A stretch of 64,000 bases of DNA from positions 1 to 64,000 of the forward strand of contig CAJUSK010000034.1 in NCBI GenBank assembly GCA_910589075.1. The letters are read 5' to 3'. Each line of letters starts with the position of its first letter. Position 1 is the first letter of the stretch. The notes under the pieces are model-generated. The model saw only the letters and a list, made by a program, of their open reading frames with translations. It was not told the origin of the DNA and ran no database searches. A program made the position numbers and the translations under genes. Of this stretch, positions 1-10,026 are shown piece after piece. Origin of the DNA: an uncultured Lachnospiraceae bacterium. GTDB taxonomy: Bacteria > Bacillota > Clostridia > Lachnospirales > Lachnospiraceae.

Positions 1-1119
1 GCACAGCTGATTTATTCCCAGAAAGTAACCATCAAATATGCAGGCAATACCATTCAGCCGGATGACCCGAAACTGCCGGATATGCTCCGTAAAAAGAGTG
101 AAATCGGCAAGACTTCCATCAGCAAACGTAAAACCATTTCCGCTACCATGATGCGGGATGTAAAAGAAATGCTCCGTGAGTATTTCGATATTATGGATGT
201 GCCGGATGATGAAGATGGCTTGATTCGCTTTGTAACCGAAAAATTCAGCGAACAGCGGGATTACTATGCTTCTTTGAATGACCGTTACGAAGGACATAAA
301 TACCCGGATCGTGGACTGGTGCAGAAGGCTATCAGTCTTATGGATGATGTTCTTTCTCAGAAGAAAGACAATATCGCTCTGATTGAGCGTGTACTGAAAA
401 AAGAGGATGACTTGTTTGAAAACAAAGAATCCATGAGCAACGGCATTGAGAATTTCTTCAAAACACAGGTAACGGTATTTGACCAGGCAGTGCAGTTTGA
501 AAAATCTCTGCATGATGATCTTGACCGTATTGCGGAAAATGAAGAAGCTCATAAGGCACTGAATACCATTCGTCTGATTACGATGGTTCAGCCAGGCAGT
601 AAGTTTAACTATAACCGGATTCGGGAATTGAATCCACTGATGGATACCGTTCGTACTGCCCATGATAAGATGCTGGAAGAAAAACGTACTGAGGTTCTGG
701 AAACAGTCCGTCAGTGTATGGAAGCAACCCATACTACCGCAAATGGAGATTCCAGGGCATCTCATCTGATTGATAAATCAGACAAGTATTTCAGCCAGTG
801 CAAGGAGAAAATTGCAGAATTAAAGAGCCTTGCCCTTTTAGATGCCATGTTCCTGCCAATGTGCCAGTATAAGGATGATACGGTCAGCCATATTGAAACA
901 GTTCTCGCACCGCCGGCTCCTAAGCCGCAGATTCAGCCGACTCAGACAGGAAAAGAACCGGCTCCGGCAAAGAAAAAGGTAGTCCGTACTTATAATCGTC
1001 AGGTTGTATTCCAGGCAAAGATCTTACAGACGGATGCGGATATTGACGATTATGTAGAAAAGATTCGTTCTCAGCTGAAACAGTTGCTGAAAAATTGCGA
1101 CGAGATTAAGCTGAATTAA
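1..1119 (+). CDS. brxC: BREX system P-loop protein BrxC, C-terminal part
   Basis: The frame is open from base 1, so the gene starts before the window; 372 residues are visible of a protein usually near 1,200. BrxC is the large ATPase-like protein of type 1 BREX phage defence. The visible part is the charged, largely helical C-terminal region, with a Pro-rich linker (PPAPKPQIQPTQ) before a conserved-looking end. The ATPase motifs must lie upstream and cannot be checked. The stop at 1117-1119 is 10 bp before pglX, whose ribosome site follows directly, so the two are co-transcribed. Identification rests mainly on the gene order brxC-pglX-pglZ-brxL, with the C-terminal sequence consistent. Confidence 0.88.
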   Translation, partial: AQLIYSQKVTIKYAGNTIQPDDPKLPDMLRKKSEIGKTSISKRKTISATMMRDVKEMLREYFDIMDVPDDEDGLIRFVTEKFSEQRDYYASLNDRYEGHKYPDRGLVQKAISLMDDVLSQKKDNIALIERVLKKEDDLFENKESMSNGIENFFKTQVTVFDQAVQFEKSLHDDLDRIAENEEAHKALNTIRLITMVQPGSKFNYNRIRELNPLMDTVRTAHDKMLEEKRTEVLETVRQCMEATHTTANGDSRASHLIDKSDKYFSQCKEKIAELKSLALLDAMFLPMCQYKDDTVSHIETVLAPPAPKPQIQPTQTGKEPAPAKKKVVRTYNRQVVFQAKILQTDADIDDYVEKIRSQLKQLLKNCDEIKLN

Positions 1120-1129
1120 GGAGACGACT

Positions 1130-4100
1130 ATGGATAAGAATGCGATTAAAAAGTTTGCTGTCTGGGCAAGAACAGAGCTGATCGCCCGTGTTTCATTGAA
1201 AGGTGTGGAATACGGTATTACAGAGGACAATATTGCTGATAGTGCAGCTGACAGCGTGGGCGGTAAAGTCCTGACGGATGCAGAGAAAAAACAGCGACAG
1301 GCTCTGATATCCGAGATTAACGATAAAGGATACAAGCAGGTTATGGAGGAGGTTGCCTACACATGGTTTAACCGCTTCTCTGCCTTGCGCTTTATGGAGG
1401 TCAATGGTTACCTTCCTTCCCATGTGCGTGTGTTTACGGATGAGGAAAATAATTTTAAACCGCAGATTATTACCGAAGCCATTCATCTGGATCTGGATGG
1501 ACTGGATATGGAAAAGGTCTATGAGCTGAAAGAAGCTGAAAGGACGGAAGAACTGTATAAATATCTGCTGATTGTACAGTGTAATGCCCTGAACAAGATT
1601 TTGCCGGGAATGTTTCAGAAAATCAGCGACTACACGGAACTTCTTCTGCCGGACAACCTGCTGAGAGATGGCAGTGTCATTCAGCAGATGATTGAGCTGA
1701 TACCGGAGAAGGACTGGAAAGATGCGGTGCAGATCATCGGCTGGCTGTATCAGTATTACAACAGCGAGAAAAAAGATGACGTGTTTGCTGCCCTGAAAAA
1801 GAATGTCAAAATCACAAAAGAGAATATCCCTGCTGCTACCCAGTTGTTTACGCCGGACTGGATTGTTCGCTACATGGTAGAGAACAGCCTTGGTCGTTTG
1901 TGGCTGGAAGGACACCCGGATGCAAAAGAACAGCTTTTGCCGGCTGAGGAAGAACAGTCTGCCTATATTGCCGGAAACCGTGAGCCGGAAGATACCAAAT
2001 GGCATTACTATCTGGAAGAAGCTGAACAGGAGCCGGAAGTACAGGCACAGCTTGCCGAGATTCGCAAGGAATACGCCGCACTGACACCGGAACAGCTGAA
2101 AGCCATTGACCCTTGCTGCGGTTCCGGACATATTCTTGCGTATATGTTTGATGTGCTGATGAAGATTTACGAATCCTATGGCTATACCACCCGTGAAGCG
2201 GTGGCGAGTATTGTGGAGAATAACATCTATGGTCTGGATATTGACGACCGTGCGGCACAGCTGGCTTACTTTGCGGTGATGATGAAAGCACGTCAGTATG
2301 ACCGCCGGTTCTTCAGTCGTGGCATTCAGCCCCATGTGGATGCTATTGTGGAGAGCAATCATGTGGATAAGTTTGCTGTGGAGTATTTCTGTAATGGGGA
2401 TGCAAAGCTGAAAGCGGCTATAGATATCATTATCAGTGAACTGCATGACGCAAAGGAATACGGCTCGATTCTGACAGTAACTCCGCAGGATTGGTTTGCC
2501 TTGTATAACCGCTTTGCAGAGATTGCAGAGGATATTCATATATCCCGTGATGTGGCACTGGTAGAGTTGTTGCCGCTGGTGCAGGTGGCGGAAGCATTGG
2601 CACAGAAGTATAGTGTAGTAATCACTAATCCGCCATATATGGGTAGTAATAATATGAGTGCCAAACTTAATAGTTATATTAAGCAAAATTTCCCGAATAG
2701 TAAAAGTGACATGTTTGCTGTGTTTATTGAAAAATGTGGAAAAATGATAATGAAAAATGGCTGTCAGGCGATGATTACTCAACAGGGGTGGATGTTTGTT
2801 ACGAGCTTTGAAAAGTTAAGACAAACCTTACTTAGAAAAGATTTAACAAGCATGGTACATCTTGGATCAAGAGCATTTGATGAAATCAGCGGTGAAGTAG
2901 TACAAACTACAAGTTTTATATTTGCAAATCACCATATATCGAATTATAAAGGGATATATGCACGATTGATTTCAGGAAATTCAGAACGAGAAAAAGATAG
3001 AATGTTTTGGAATAAAAAATATCATTATTATTCAAAAACAGATGATTTTGAGCAGTTGCCGGGAATGCCATTTGCGTATTGGGTTGGAAACGGCTTTATG
3101 AATGCGTTTAAAAAATTCCCTCGATTAGGAGATTTTGTTGAATGTGCAGCAGGCATATCTACTGGAGATAATGATAAATATTTGAAATTATGGACAGAAG
3201 TAAATTATAATACTATCGCAAAAAATATATTTAGTGACGATGATTTTAAGGAATCTTCATTTAAGTATGCGTATTGCAATAAGGGGGGTGGTTTCCGCAA
3301 ATGGTATGGAAACAATGAGTATGTTGCGGATTGGAAAAGTTCCAATGAATTTCATCGAAATGGTGCAACATATAGGCATCTTCTTTTTGTTGAAGGTATA
3401 ACCTGGTCAGAAATTTGCATGGGAAATTTTGGAGCACGATATTATTCAAATGGACAAATATTTGATCATAAATCACCTGGGTTATTCACAAATACACATG
3501 AAAATTTGATGGCTTATATTGGATTCCTTAACTCAAAGGTTGTCGCAAATATTCTTGGCGTGATTAACCCAACAATTAGCACAGGAGCAGATTCTTTGAG
3601 AAAGATTCCACTGGCTGAAAATAATTTAGAGAAAACGTGTATTGCAAAGATTGCGGAAAAGCAAATAGAAAGTTCAAAGATTGATTGGGACTCCTTTGAA
3701 ACCTCATGGGATTTCAAATGTCATCCATTACTGCAATATGCTGCATTTACCCCACAAATGGTTGCTAAAGAAGAAGCTAATGGTTACCTTACAATGAACG
3801 ATATTGCTGACGCATACCGTCATTGGGAGCAGGCATGTAATGAACGCTTTAACCAGCTGAAAGCTAATGAGGAAGAACTGAACCGTATCTTCATTGACAT
3901 TTACGGCTTACAGGACGAGCTGACACCGGAGATCGAGGATAAAGATGTAACTGTCCGCAAGGCAGACCTTGGACGGGATATTCGCTCTCTTATCTCCTAT
4001 GCTGTTGGGTGTATGCTTGGACGGTATTCGCTGTATAATGAAGGGCTTTTATACGCAGGCGGTGCAGGTGGAGACTTTGGAAGTCTTGTCGAAAAAATAC

Positions 4101-4735
4101 AAGATTCTCTTCACACACAGGGAAAATCACGCTTTCCAGAAAAGAAATTTTATCCTGACAGAAATAACATCATCCCAATTTGTGACGATGAATATTTTGA
4201 GGATGATATTGTCGGGCTGTTCGTGAAGTTCGTGAAAACGGTCTATGGCGCAGAAACATTGGACGAAAATCTGAAATTCATTGCCGATGCACTGGGCGGC
4301 AAAGGTCAGCCGAAGGAGGTAATCAGAAATTACTTCCTCAACGATTTCTATGCTGACCATTGCAAAATTTATCAGAAACGCCCAATTTACTGGCTGTTTG
4401 ACAGCGGCAAGAAGAACGGTTTCAAGGCACTGATTTATATGCACCGCTATCAGTCGGACACCATTGCCCGTATCCGCACCGATTATGTGCATGAACAGCA
4501 GGCTCGTTATCGTACAGCTATTGCCGATCTGGAACAGCGTATAGCCAATGCTTCCACCGGAGAGCGTGTGAAACTAAATAAAAAGCTGACTGTTTTGCAG
4601 GCTCAGGATACCGAGATCCGTACCTACGAGGAAAAGATTCATCACCTTGCCGACCAGATGATTTCCATCGACCTGGATGACGGTGTGAAGAAGAACTATG
4701 CAATTTTTCAGGATGTGTTGGCTAAAATAAAGTAA
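1130..4735 (+). CDS. pglX: BREX-1 adenine-specific DNA methyltransferase PglX
   Basis: PglX methylates adenine in a non-palindromic site, marking self DNA, and is also needed for BREX phage defence. The 1,201-residue length is normal. SAM-binding motif I (DPCCGSGH) is at about residue 327 and the catalytic N6-adenine motif NPPY begins at residue 500. From just after NPPY to about residue 880 (nt 2630-3780) the DNA is clearly richer in A+T than on either side; this is the presumed target-recognition part. A run of six G lies at 3283-3288. The C-terminal part returns to normal composition and is helical. AAGGAG precedes the ATG. It is translated after brxC and is the second visible gene of the operon. 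Confidence 0.95.
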   Translation: MDKNAIKKFAVWARTELIARVSLKGVEYGITEDNIADSAADSVGGKVLTDAEKKQRQALISEINDKGYKQVMEEVAYTWFNRFSALRFMEVNGYLPSHVRVFTDEENNFKPQIITEAIHLDLDGLDMEKVYELKEAERTEELYKYLLIVQCNALNKILPGMFQKISDYTELLLPDNLLRDGSVIQQMIELIPEKDWKDAVQIIGWLYQYYNSEKKDDVFAALKKNVKITKENIPAATQLFTPDWIVRYMVENSLGRLWLEGHPDAKEQLLPAEEEQSAYIAGNREPEDTKWHYYLEEAEQEPEVQAQLAEIRKEYAALTPEQLKAIDPCCGSGHILAYMFDVLMKIYESYGYTTREAVASIVENNIYGLDIDDRAAQLAYFAVMMKARQYDRRFFSRGIQPHVDAIVESNHVDKFAVEYFCNGDAKLKAAIDIIISELHDAKEYGSILTVTPQDWFALYNRFAEIAEDIHISRDVALVELLPLVQVAEALAQKYSVVITNPPYMGSNNMSAKLNSYIKQNFPNSKSDMFAVFIEKCGKMIMKNGCQAMITQQGWMFVTSFEKLRQTLLRKDLTSMVHLGSRAFDEISGEVVQTTSFIFANHHISNYKGIYARLISGNSEREKDRMFWNKKYHYYSKTDDFEQLPGMPFAYWVGNGFMNAFKKFPRLGDFVECAAGISTGDNDKYLKLWTEVNYNTIAKNIFSDDDFKESSFKYAYCNKGGGFRKWYGNNEYVADWKSSNEFHRNGATYRHLLFVEGITWSEICMGNFGARYYSNGQIFDHKSPGLFTNTHENLMAYIGFLNSKVVANILGVINPTISTGADSLRKIPLAENNLEKTCIAKIAEKQIESSKIDWDSFETSWDFKCHPLLQYAAFTPQMVAKEEANGYLTMNDIADAYRHWEQACNERFNQLKANEEELNRIFIDIYGLQDELTPEIEDKDVTVRKADLGRDIRSLISYAVGCMLGRYSLYNEGLLYAGGAGGDFGSLVEKIQDSLHTQGKSRFPEKKFYPDRNNIIPICDDEYFEDDIVGLFVKFVKTVYGAETLDENLKFIADALGGKGQPKEVIRNYFLNDFYADHCKIYQKRPIYWLFDSGKKNGFKALIYMHRYQSDTIARIRTDYVHEQQARYRTAIADLEQRIANASTGERVKLNKKLTVLQAQDTEIRTYEEKIHHLADQMISIDLDDGVKKNYAIFQDVLAKIK

Positions 4736-4751
4736 AGGAGGCTGGTGAGCA

Positions 4752-4865
4752 GTGGATCAGAACTCTCAAAAAACGAAAAAAATTCGTGTAAAAGAAAATG
4801 CAATTTTGGATCCAGTGAGTCCAAAATTCAACAGATTACAAAAAAGGAAGATGAAGAACTGGTGA
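4752..4865 (+). CDS. Possible 37-aa basic peptide between pglX and pglZ
   Basis: The 258-bp gap between pglX and pglZ opens with AGGAGG at 4736-4741, six bases after the pglX coding part ends. GTG at 4752, 10 bp downstream, opens a 37-codon very basic reading frame ending KRKMKNW. A second GTG at 4745 opens a 44-codon frame, but its spacing of 3 bp is poor. Neither product is recognised. The rest of the gap (4866-4993) has repeated CCGGAAA motifs and a small hairpin. This could be a real small BREX gene, a remnant, or spacer. Confidence 0.25.
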   Translation: MDQNSQKTKKIRVKENAILDPVSPKFNRLQKRKMKNW

Positions 4866-4993
4866 GGATAGTTAAATTCTAAAGAAATATATAAGATAAT
4901 TGAATGGCGTTCATACCGCCGCTAAAGTGCCGGAAAGGTGCCGGAAAACTTCCGGGAAACCGCCGGAAAAGAAAAAGGAAAGGAAGGTAGAGG

Positions 4994-7681
4994 ATGGATA
5001 CCGACAAAGTAATACAAGACTTGAACCGGCGGTTTGCTGCCCCTTTGCCGGAATTTTATCAGCGTCGTATCATCTTCTGGTACGATGAAGATAAAGAATT
5101 TGAGGACAAGTTGGACGAGGTGGTTCTTGAAAATGCAAAGGTGGTTGCACTGACTGGAAACAACGCATTTTCTGTGAAGAAGCTGCTTTCTGTAGACGAT
5201 TTGACCGCAAACTATCTGGTTTACAGTCCGCTGGCGTACAACCGCCCGGATGATGACTGGCTTTTAGATATAGAGCTTTACAGCGAGGAGTTCCGGGCAG
5301 ATTTGATTTCTATTTGGATGGATGAGATGGGACTTGCATCGAATCCGGCCATGAGAAAGCAGGTGAAAAATTATCGTGCCTATTTCAATGCGAAAGACCG
5401 TCGTTTGAAAATCAGCACCCAAAATAAAGTTCCGGCAACTCCGGCACAGCTGCATATGGCTGTTATGGCGACAATCTGCGGATTGAAGGACGCACAGCCG
5501 AACCAGATTTTACGCAGTGTGTTCCGTGCAGGACTTGATTTGAATCACAATGCAGTTTATCAGGATTTCGTAAAGTATCATGCAGACGGTGCGTTCTGGG
5601 CAATGATTCACCAGGGATGTGGCTTTACGGAGGAAGAACCTGATCTTGGACGGCTGGCAATTCATTTATTGCTGACCGCTGCTACTCGTACTATGCGGCA
5701 GGAATATCTTGCCGGACTGGACGGATTTATTTCTATGCCGCACCAGGCGTATTGCTACGATTTCATTTCGGAATGGCTTCATGGCAACAAGGTGAATTCC
5801 GGCGAAGTCGGAAGAGAGGGCGGCCTGGGCCGAGATACTCAGCAGCTTTATGATGTGGCAAGATATGTGGAAGATGAAGCACGCCTGCATCAGCGGTTTG
5901 AAAAACTGACGGTTGACGATCTGGTTAGTACAGAGTGCTTCCCGTGCATCAACGAAGTGATTTTGACAAAGCTGATGACTGAAATCAGCGACCATATCAT
6001 TGATGTGGATACCATTACGGGGGCGGTGGAGAAACGTAGAACCTGTGCATGGTATAAGCCATTTGAGAATTTTTATGACGGTATTTTGCAGGTTGCAAAT
6101 ATGCAGAGCTTCTTCAAGGAACACTCTGCCGGATTCCATACCACAGAAGCAAAGGGCATCTGGAAAGAATATACCGAAAGCTATTATCAGATGGACACTT
6201 ACTACCGTTTGTTCCACCTGAGTTTCCAAAAGAGCCTGGAGACTTCCAATCTTCTGCTGGACGATCTGTTCAAGCACGTTGTTGATAAAGTGGAAGGACT
6301 TTATACTCACTGGTTCTTAGGTGAACTGGGTAACAACTGGTCGGATGTGTGTGCAGACGAACTGGCAACCTATGGCAAGGTTCTGGAAGTACCGCAACAG
6401 GAAGAATTTTATTGTTCTCGCATCAAAACTTCAGATACCAAGGTATTTGTGATTATTTCGGATGCTATGCGTTATGAAGTGGCGGCAACGATGGCAGATC
6501 AGCTTCGCAGAGAAACACAGAGTAAGGTTTCTCTGGGCAGTATGCAGAGTATCTTCCCTTCTATCACAAAGTTTGGTATGGCAGCACTGCTTCCACATAA
6601 GGAACTGACGGTAGAACTTAGGAACGATATTTTGACTGTGCTGGCAGATGGGCAGTCTACGGCAAGCGGCTATCGTGATAAGGTTCTGAAATCAGAAGAT
6701 CCGGCGAGTGTAGCATTGAAATATAATGATATTATTGCCATGAAGCGGGCAGAACGAAGTGCATTGGTGAAAGGAATGGATGTAGTTTACATCTATCATG
6801 ATACCATTGATGAAGCAAGCCATACTTCTGATACTGCTGTTTTTGCCGCCTGTGATAAAGCTATTTCAGAGCTGAAAAACCTCGTGCGTATTATTGTAAA
6901 TGAATTTGGCGGTACGAATATTTTGATTACAGCGGACCATGGATTCCTTTATACATACAGCCCGTTGACGGAGGATGACAAAGTAGGAAAAAATGAGTTT
7001 TACGATGTGGACAGGGAAAACATAAATGCTCTTAAAAAAGAAAGTGCGAAGCGTTGTGTGGAGTATGGCAGACGATATGCAATTATGCAAAAAGGCATAC
7101 AGCCAAACTACTTATTGCCTGTGAAATTCCTGGACGGGAAGTCTGACTTTGGCGGTTTTGCACCAAGAGAAAGCATTCGTATTAAGATGAATGGCGGTGG
7201 CATGAATTTTGTGCATGGCGGTATCAGCTTGCAGGAAATGGTTGTTCCGGTCATCGAGTATCACTATCTCCGCAACGATTCTATGGAGTATAAACGTAAT
7301 AAGCAGAAATATGATACTAAGCCGGTAACGGTTAATCTGTTGTCAGCAAGCCGTAAAATCAGTAATATGATTTTTTCTCTGAATTTCTATCAGAAGGATG
7401 CTGTTGGTGCCAATCGTGAAGCAGCTACCTATCAGGTTTACTTTACGGATGAAAATGGCAAGCAGATTAGTGATGTTCAGAAGATGATTGCAGATAAGAC
7501 AAGCGATAACGGTGCAGAGCGTACTTTCCGTTGCCAGTTTAATCTGAAATCTCTGAAATACAGCAATACAGCTACTTATTATCTGGTCATTGCAGACGAA
7601 CAGGGATTGCAGATGCCGCAGCGTGAGCCATTCCAGATTGACATCGCTTTTGCGGTGGATGAGTTTGATTTCTTTAGTTAA
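4994..7681 (+). CDS. pglZ: BREX-1 phosphatase-domain protein PglZ
   Basis: PglZ is a core BREX protein with an alkaline-phosphatase-like fold; it is essential for phage exclusion and probably works with PglX. The protein is 895 residues, as expected for the type 1 form. The metal-binding core is visible as SDAMRYE (Asp490) and TADHGF (Asp648, His649), followed by the GGISLQEMVVPV segment that closes the domain. The N-terminal half is a helical region specific to PglZ, and the last 120 residues look like a beta-rich extension. The ATG at 4994 follows a purine-rich ribosome site (AAGGAAGG). brxL starts 21 bp after the stop. Confidence 0.94.
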   Translation: MDTDKVIQDLNRRFAAPLPEFYQRRIIFWYDEDKEFEDKLDEVVLENAKVVALTGNNAFSVKKLLSVDDLTANYLVYSPLAYNRPDDDWLLDIELYSEEFRADLISIWMDEMGLASNPAMRKQVKNYRAYFNAKDRRLKISTQNKVPATPAQLHMAVMATICGLKDAQPNQILRSVFRAGLDLNHNAVYQDFVKYHADGAFWAMIHQGCGFTEEEPDLGRLAIHLLLTAATRTMRQEYLAGLDGFISMPHQAYCYDFISEWLHGNKVNSGEVGREGGLGRDTQQLYDVARYVEDEARLHQRFEKLTVDDLVSTECFPCINEVILTKLMTEISDHIIDVDTITGAVEKRRTCAWYKPFENFYDGILQVANMQSFFKEHSAGFHTTEAKGIWKEYTESYYQMDTYYRLFHLSFQKSLETSNLLLDDLFKHVVDKVEGLYTHWFLGELGNNWSDVCADELATYGKVLEVPQQEEFYCSRIKTSDTKVFVIISDAMRYEVAATMADQLRRETQSKVSLGSMQSIFPSITKFGMAALLPHKELTVELRNDILTVLADGQSTASGYRDKVLKSEDPASVALKYNDIIAMKRAERSALVKGMDVVYIYHDTIDEASHTSDTAVFAACDKAISELKNLVRIIVNEFGGTNILITADHGFLYTYSPLTEDDKVGKNEFYDVDRENINALKKESAKRCVEYGRRYAIMQKGIQPNYLLPVKFLDGKSDFGGFAPRESIRIKMNGGGMNFVHGGISLQEMVVPVIEYHYLRNDSMEYKRNKQKYDTKPVTVNLLSASRKISNMIFSLNFYQKDAVGANREAATYQVYFTDENGKQISDVQKMIADKTSDNGAERTFRCQFNLKSLKYSNTATYYLVIADEQGLQMPQREPFQIDIAFAVDEFDFFS

Positions 7682-7702
7682 GTACCATAGGAGGATGGAA
7701 AG

Positions 7703-9820
7703 ATGGAGCAATTTACAGAGGGTGAAAGCATCCGTGAAGAAATAAAGAACAAGCTCCGCCAGAACTTTGATGGTAAGATTGTTCGGAAAGACCTGACAAA
7801 GAAAATCAAGGAAGGGGCAAATGTTCCGGTCTATGTGCTTGAGTTTCTGTTAGGTCAGTATTGTTGTTCGGATGATGAATCGGTCATCGAGAAAGGCGTA
7901 CAGAATGTAAAGCATATTCTTGCGGATAACTTTGTACGCCCGGACGAATCGCAGAAAATTCTCTCTCAGCTGCGAAAAAAAGGCAGTCACACAATCATTG
8001 ATATGGTGACAGTTCGCCTGGATATGAAAAAGGACTGCTTCTTTGCAGAGTTTTCTAATCTGGGAGTTGGCAATGTGCCGATTGCGGATGAATATCCGGA
8101 AAAGTTTGACCGGCTGCTCTGCGGTGGTATCTGGTGTATTGTTCAGTTGGACTATGAAGTGGAAGGAGACAACAATTTTGGCATTGAGGATATTGACGGA
8201 AATCCGCTTCGTTCCAAACAGAAAAAGCAGAAAGATATTTCTCCAATCAGTATCCGAAAGCTGACACCGATCCAGATGCCGCACGTTGATATTGATGAAT
8301 TGAAGCAGGGGCGAAAGGCATTTACCAAAGATGAATGGCTTGATATACTTCTGCGTTCTGTTGGTATGGAGCCGGATGAATTTACATATCGTGAGAAATG
8401 GCTGCTTTTGACCCGTATGCTTCCGTTGGTTGAGAATAATTTTAACCTTTGTGAGCTGGGACCGAGAAGCACTGGTAAGTCCCACCTCTACAAAGAAATC
8501 TCTCCAAACAGTATTTTGATTTCCGGTGGGCAAACGACGGTAGCAAACCTGTTTTATAATATGGGACGCAAGACTGTTGGACTTGTGGGATTATGGGACT
8601 GTGTGGCTTTTGATGAAGTTGCCGGTATCCGGTTCAAGGATAAAGACGGAATCCAGATTATGAAAGACTATATGGCATCCGGTTCTTTTGCCCGTGGAAA
8701 AGAGGAAAAAGTTGCGACTGCTTCCATGGTCTTTGTAGGTAATATCAATCAGAGTGTGGATGTACTTCTGAAAACATCCAGCCTGTTTGACCCATTCCCG
8801 CCGGAAATGGGAACCGATACGGCGTTCCTTGACCGTATGCACTGCTATCTTCCTGGCTGGGAGATTCCAAAGTTTCGACCGGAACACTTTACCGATGATT
8901 ACGGGTTTATCAGCGATTATCTGGCAGAGTTTGTCCGGGAACTGCGAAAAGAACAGTATGGTGATGCTCTTGACCACTATTTCCGTCTTGGCAAGAACTT
9001 AAATCAGCGTGATACGATTGCAGTTCGCCGTATGGTGGATGGCTATTTGAAGCTGATGTATCCCAATGGTGAGTTTACCAAAGAGGAACTGGAAGAAATC
9101 ATTCAGATTGCTTTGGAAATGCGTCGCCGTGTCAAGGAACAGCTGAAAAAGCTGGGCGGCATGGAGTTTTATGATGTGAATTTCTCTTATATAGACCTAG
9201 ATGATATGTCAGAACATTATGTTTCTGTACCGGAACAGGGCGGCGGCAAGCTGATACCGGATGGAATGTGCAATCCGGGCCAGGTTTATACGGTATCCAG
9301 AGGAAAAAGTGGTATGCTTGGCGTATTCCGTCTGGAAAGCCAGATGCTTCCGGGCAATGGCAAGATTGAGCGTACCGGATTGGGCAGTGATTCCAAATGC
9401 AAGGAAGCTGTGAATACGGCATTTAACTATCTGAAAGCCAATGGCAACAGGATTAGTGGCTCTATCAGCACTTCGACTAAGGACTATATCATCAATTATC
9501 AGGACTTGCAGGGTATCGGAATGACAGACAAGCTGGCACTTCCTACACTGATTGCTCTTTGCTCGATTGCACTGGGAAAACCGGTGGTCAGCAATCTGGC
9601 AGTGCTGGGCGATATTACGATCAGCGGCACGATGATAAAGGTGGATGAACTTGCCAATACACTTCAGGTGTGCCTGGATAGCGGTGCGAAGAAAGTTTTG
9701 ATTCCAAGTACCTCTTTTGTGGATTTCGCAAGTGTTCCGGCTGATCTGATGAGTGCATTTCAGTTGATTCCGTATCAGAGTGCGGAGGATGCAGTGTTTA
9801 AGGCATTGGGGGTTGAATAA
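7703..9820 (+). CDS. brxL: BREX system Lon-like AAA+ protein BrxL
   Basis: BrxL is the last core protein of type 1 BREX: a DNA-associated AAA+ ring protein with a C-terminal domain of Lon-protease fold. The protein is 705 residues. The nucleotide-binding loop is visible as GPRSTGKSH (Lys259), and a Walker B-like CVAFDEVAG follows about 50 residues later. The C-terminal region aligns by eye with the Lon domain (GKPVVSNLAVLGDITISGT, then VDELANTLQ, then AKKVLIP). The serine of the protease dyad is not at its expected place (DKLALPT), nor is the lysine (DELAN), so peptidase activity is doubtful; this is an eye alignment. GGAGG precedes the ATG. Confidence 0.94.
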   Translation: MEQFTEGESIREEIKNKLRQNFDGKIVRKDLTKKIKEGANVPVYVLEFLLGQYCCSDDESVIEKGVQNVKHILADNFVRPDESQKILSQLRKKGSHTIIDMVTVRLDMKKDCFFAEFSNLGVGNVPIADEYPEKFDRLLCGGIWCIVQLDYEVEGDNNFGIEDIDGNPLRSKQKKQKDISPISIRKLTPIQMPHVDIDELKQGRKAFTKDEWLDILLRSVGMEPDEFTYREKWLLLTRMLPLVENNFNLCELGPRSTGKSHLYKEISPNSILISGGQTTVANLFYNMGRKTVGLVGLWDCVAFDEVAGIRFKDKDGIQIMKDYMASGSFARGKEEKVATASMVFVGNINQSVDVLLKTSSLFDPFPPEMGTDTAFLDRMHCYLPGWEIPKFRPEHFTDDYGFISDYLAEFVRELRKEQYGDALDHYFRLGKNLNQRDTIAVRRMVDGYLKLMYPNGEFTKEELEEIIQIALEMRRRVKEQLKKLGGMEFYDVNFSYIDLDDMSEHYVSVPEQGGGKLIPDGMCNPGQVYTVSRGKSGMLGVFRLESQMLPGNGKIERTGLGSDSKCKEAVNTAFNYLKANGNRISGSISTSTKDYIINYQDLQGIGMTDKLALPTLIALCSIALGKPVVSNLAVLGDITISGTMIKVDELANTLQVCLDSGAKKVLIPSTSFVDFASVPADLMSAFQLIPYQSAEDAVFKALGVE

Positions 9821-9843
9821 GTATATAAATCAGGAGGGCATGA

Positions 9844-9993
9844 ATGGCCATTGAGAAGGTAATCATTCAGAATTTTAAAAAATTTAAAGAACCATTTGAA
9901 ATTAGCTTTAACGAAAATAGCAACCTTTTGGTTGGGGACAACGAATCTGGGAAATCTATCATCATTCTTATGCGGAAAGCGACATACCGATAG
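9844..9993 (+). pseudogene. Truncated OLD/RecF-type ATPase, N-terminal fragment
   Basis: A 49-codon frame starts 23 bp after brxL behind AGGAGGG. It reads as the start of an SMC/OLD-family ATPase: KVIIQNFKKFKEPFEI, then a full Walker A, GDNESGKS. The frame then runs into unrelated sequence and stops at TAG, so everything after Walker A (normally 500 or more residues, including the nuclease domain) is missing. The junction just after GKS looks like a deletion or insertion scar. OLD-type ATPases are common in defence islands, so this is probably a lost companion gene of BREX. Confidence 0.7.
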
Positions 9994-10026
9994 GACAGAA
10001 CTGAATAAATAACACAACATAGCGTC

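Noticed and set aside
1193..2782. Long minus-strand open frame opposite pglX (529 codons)
   Set aside because: It is antisense to a certain gene, has no ribosome site, and its product has a random-looking composition.
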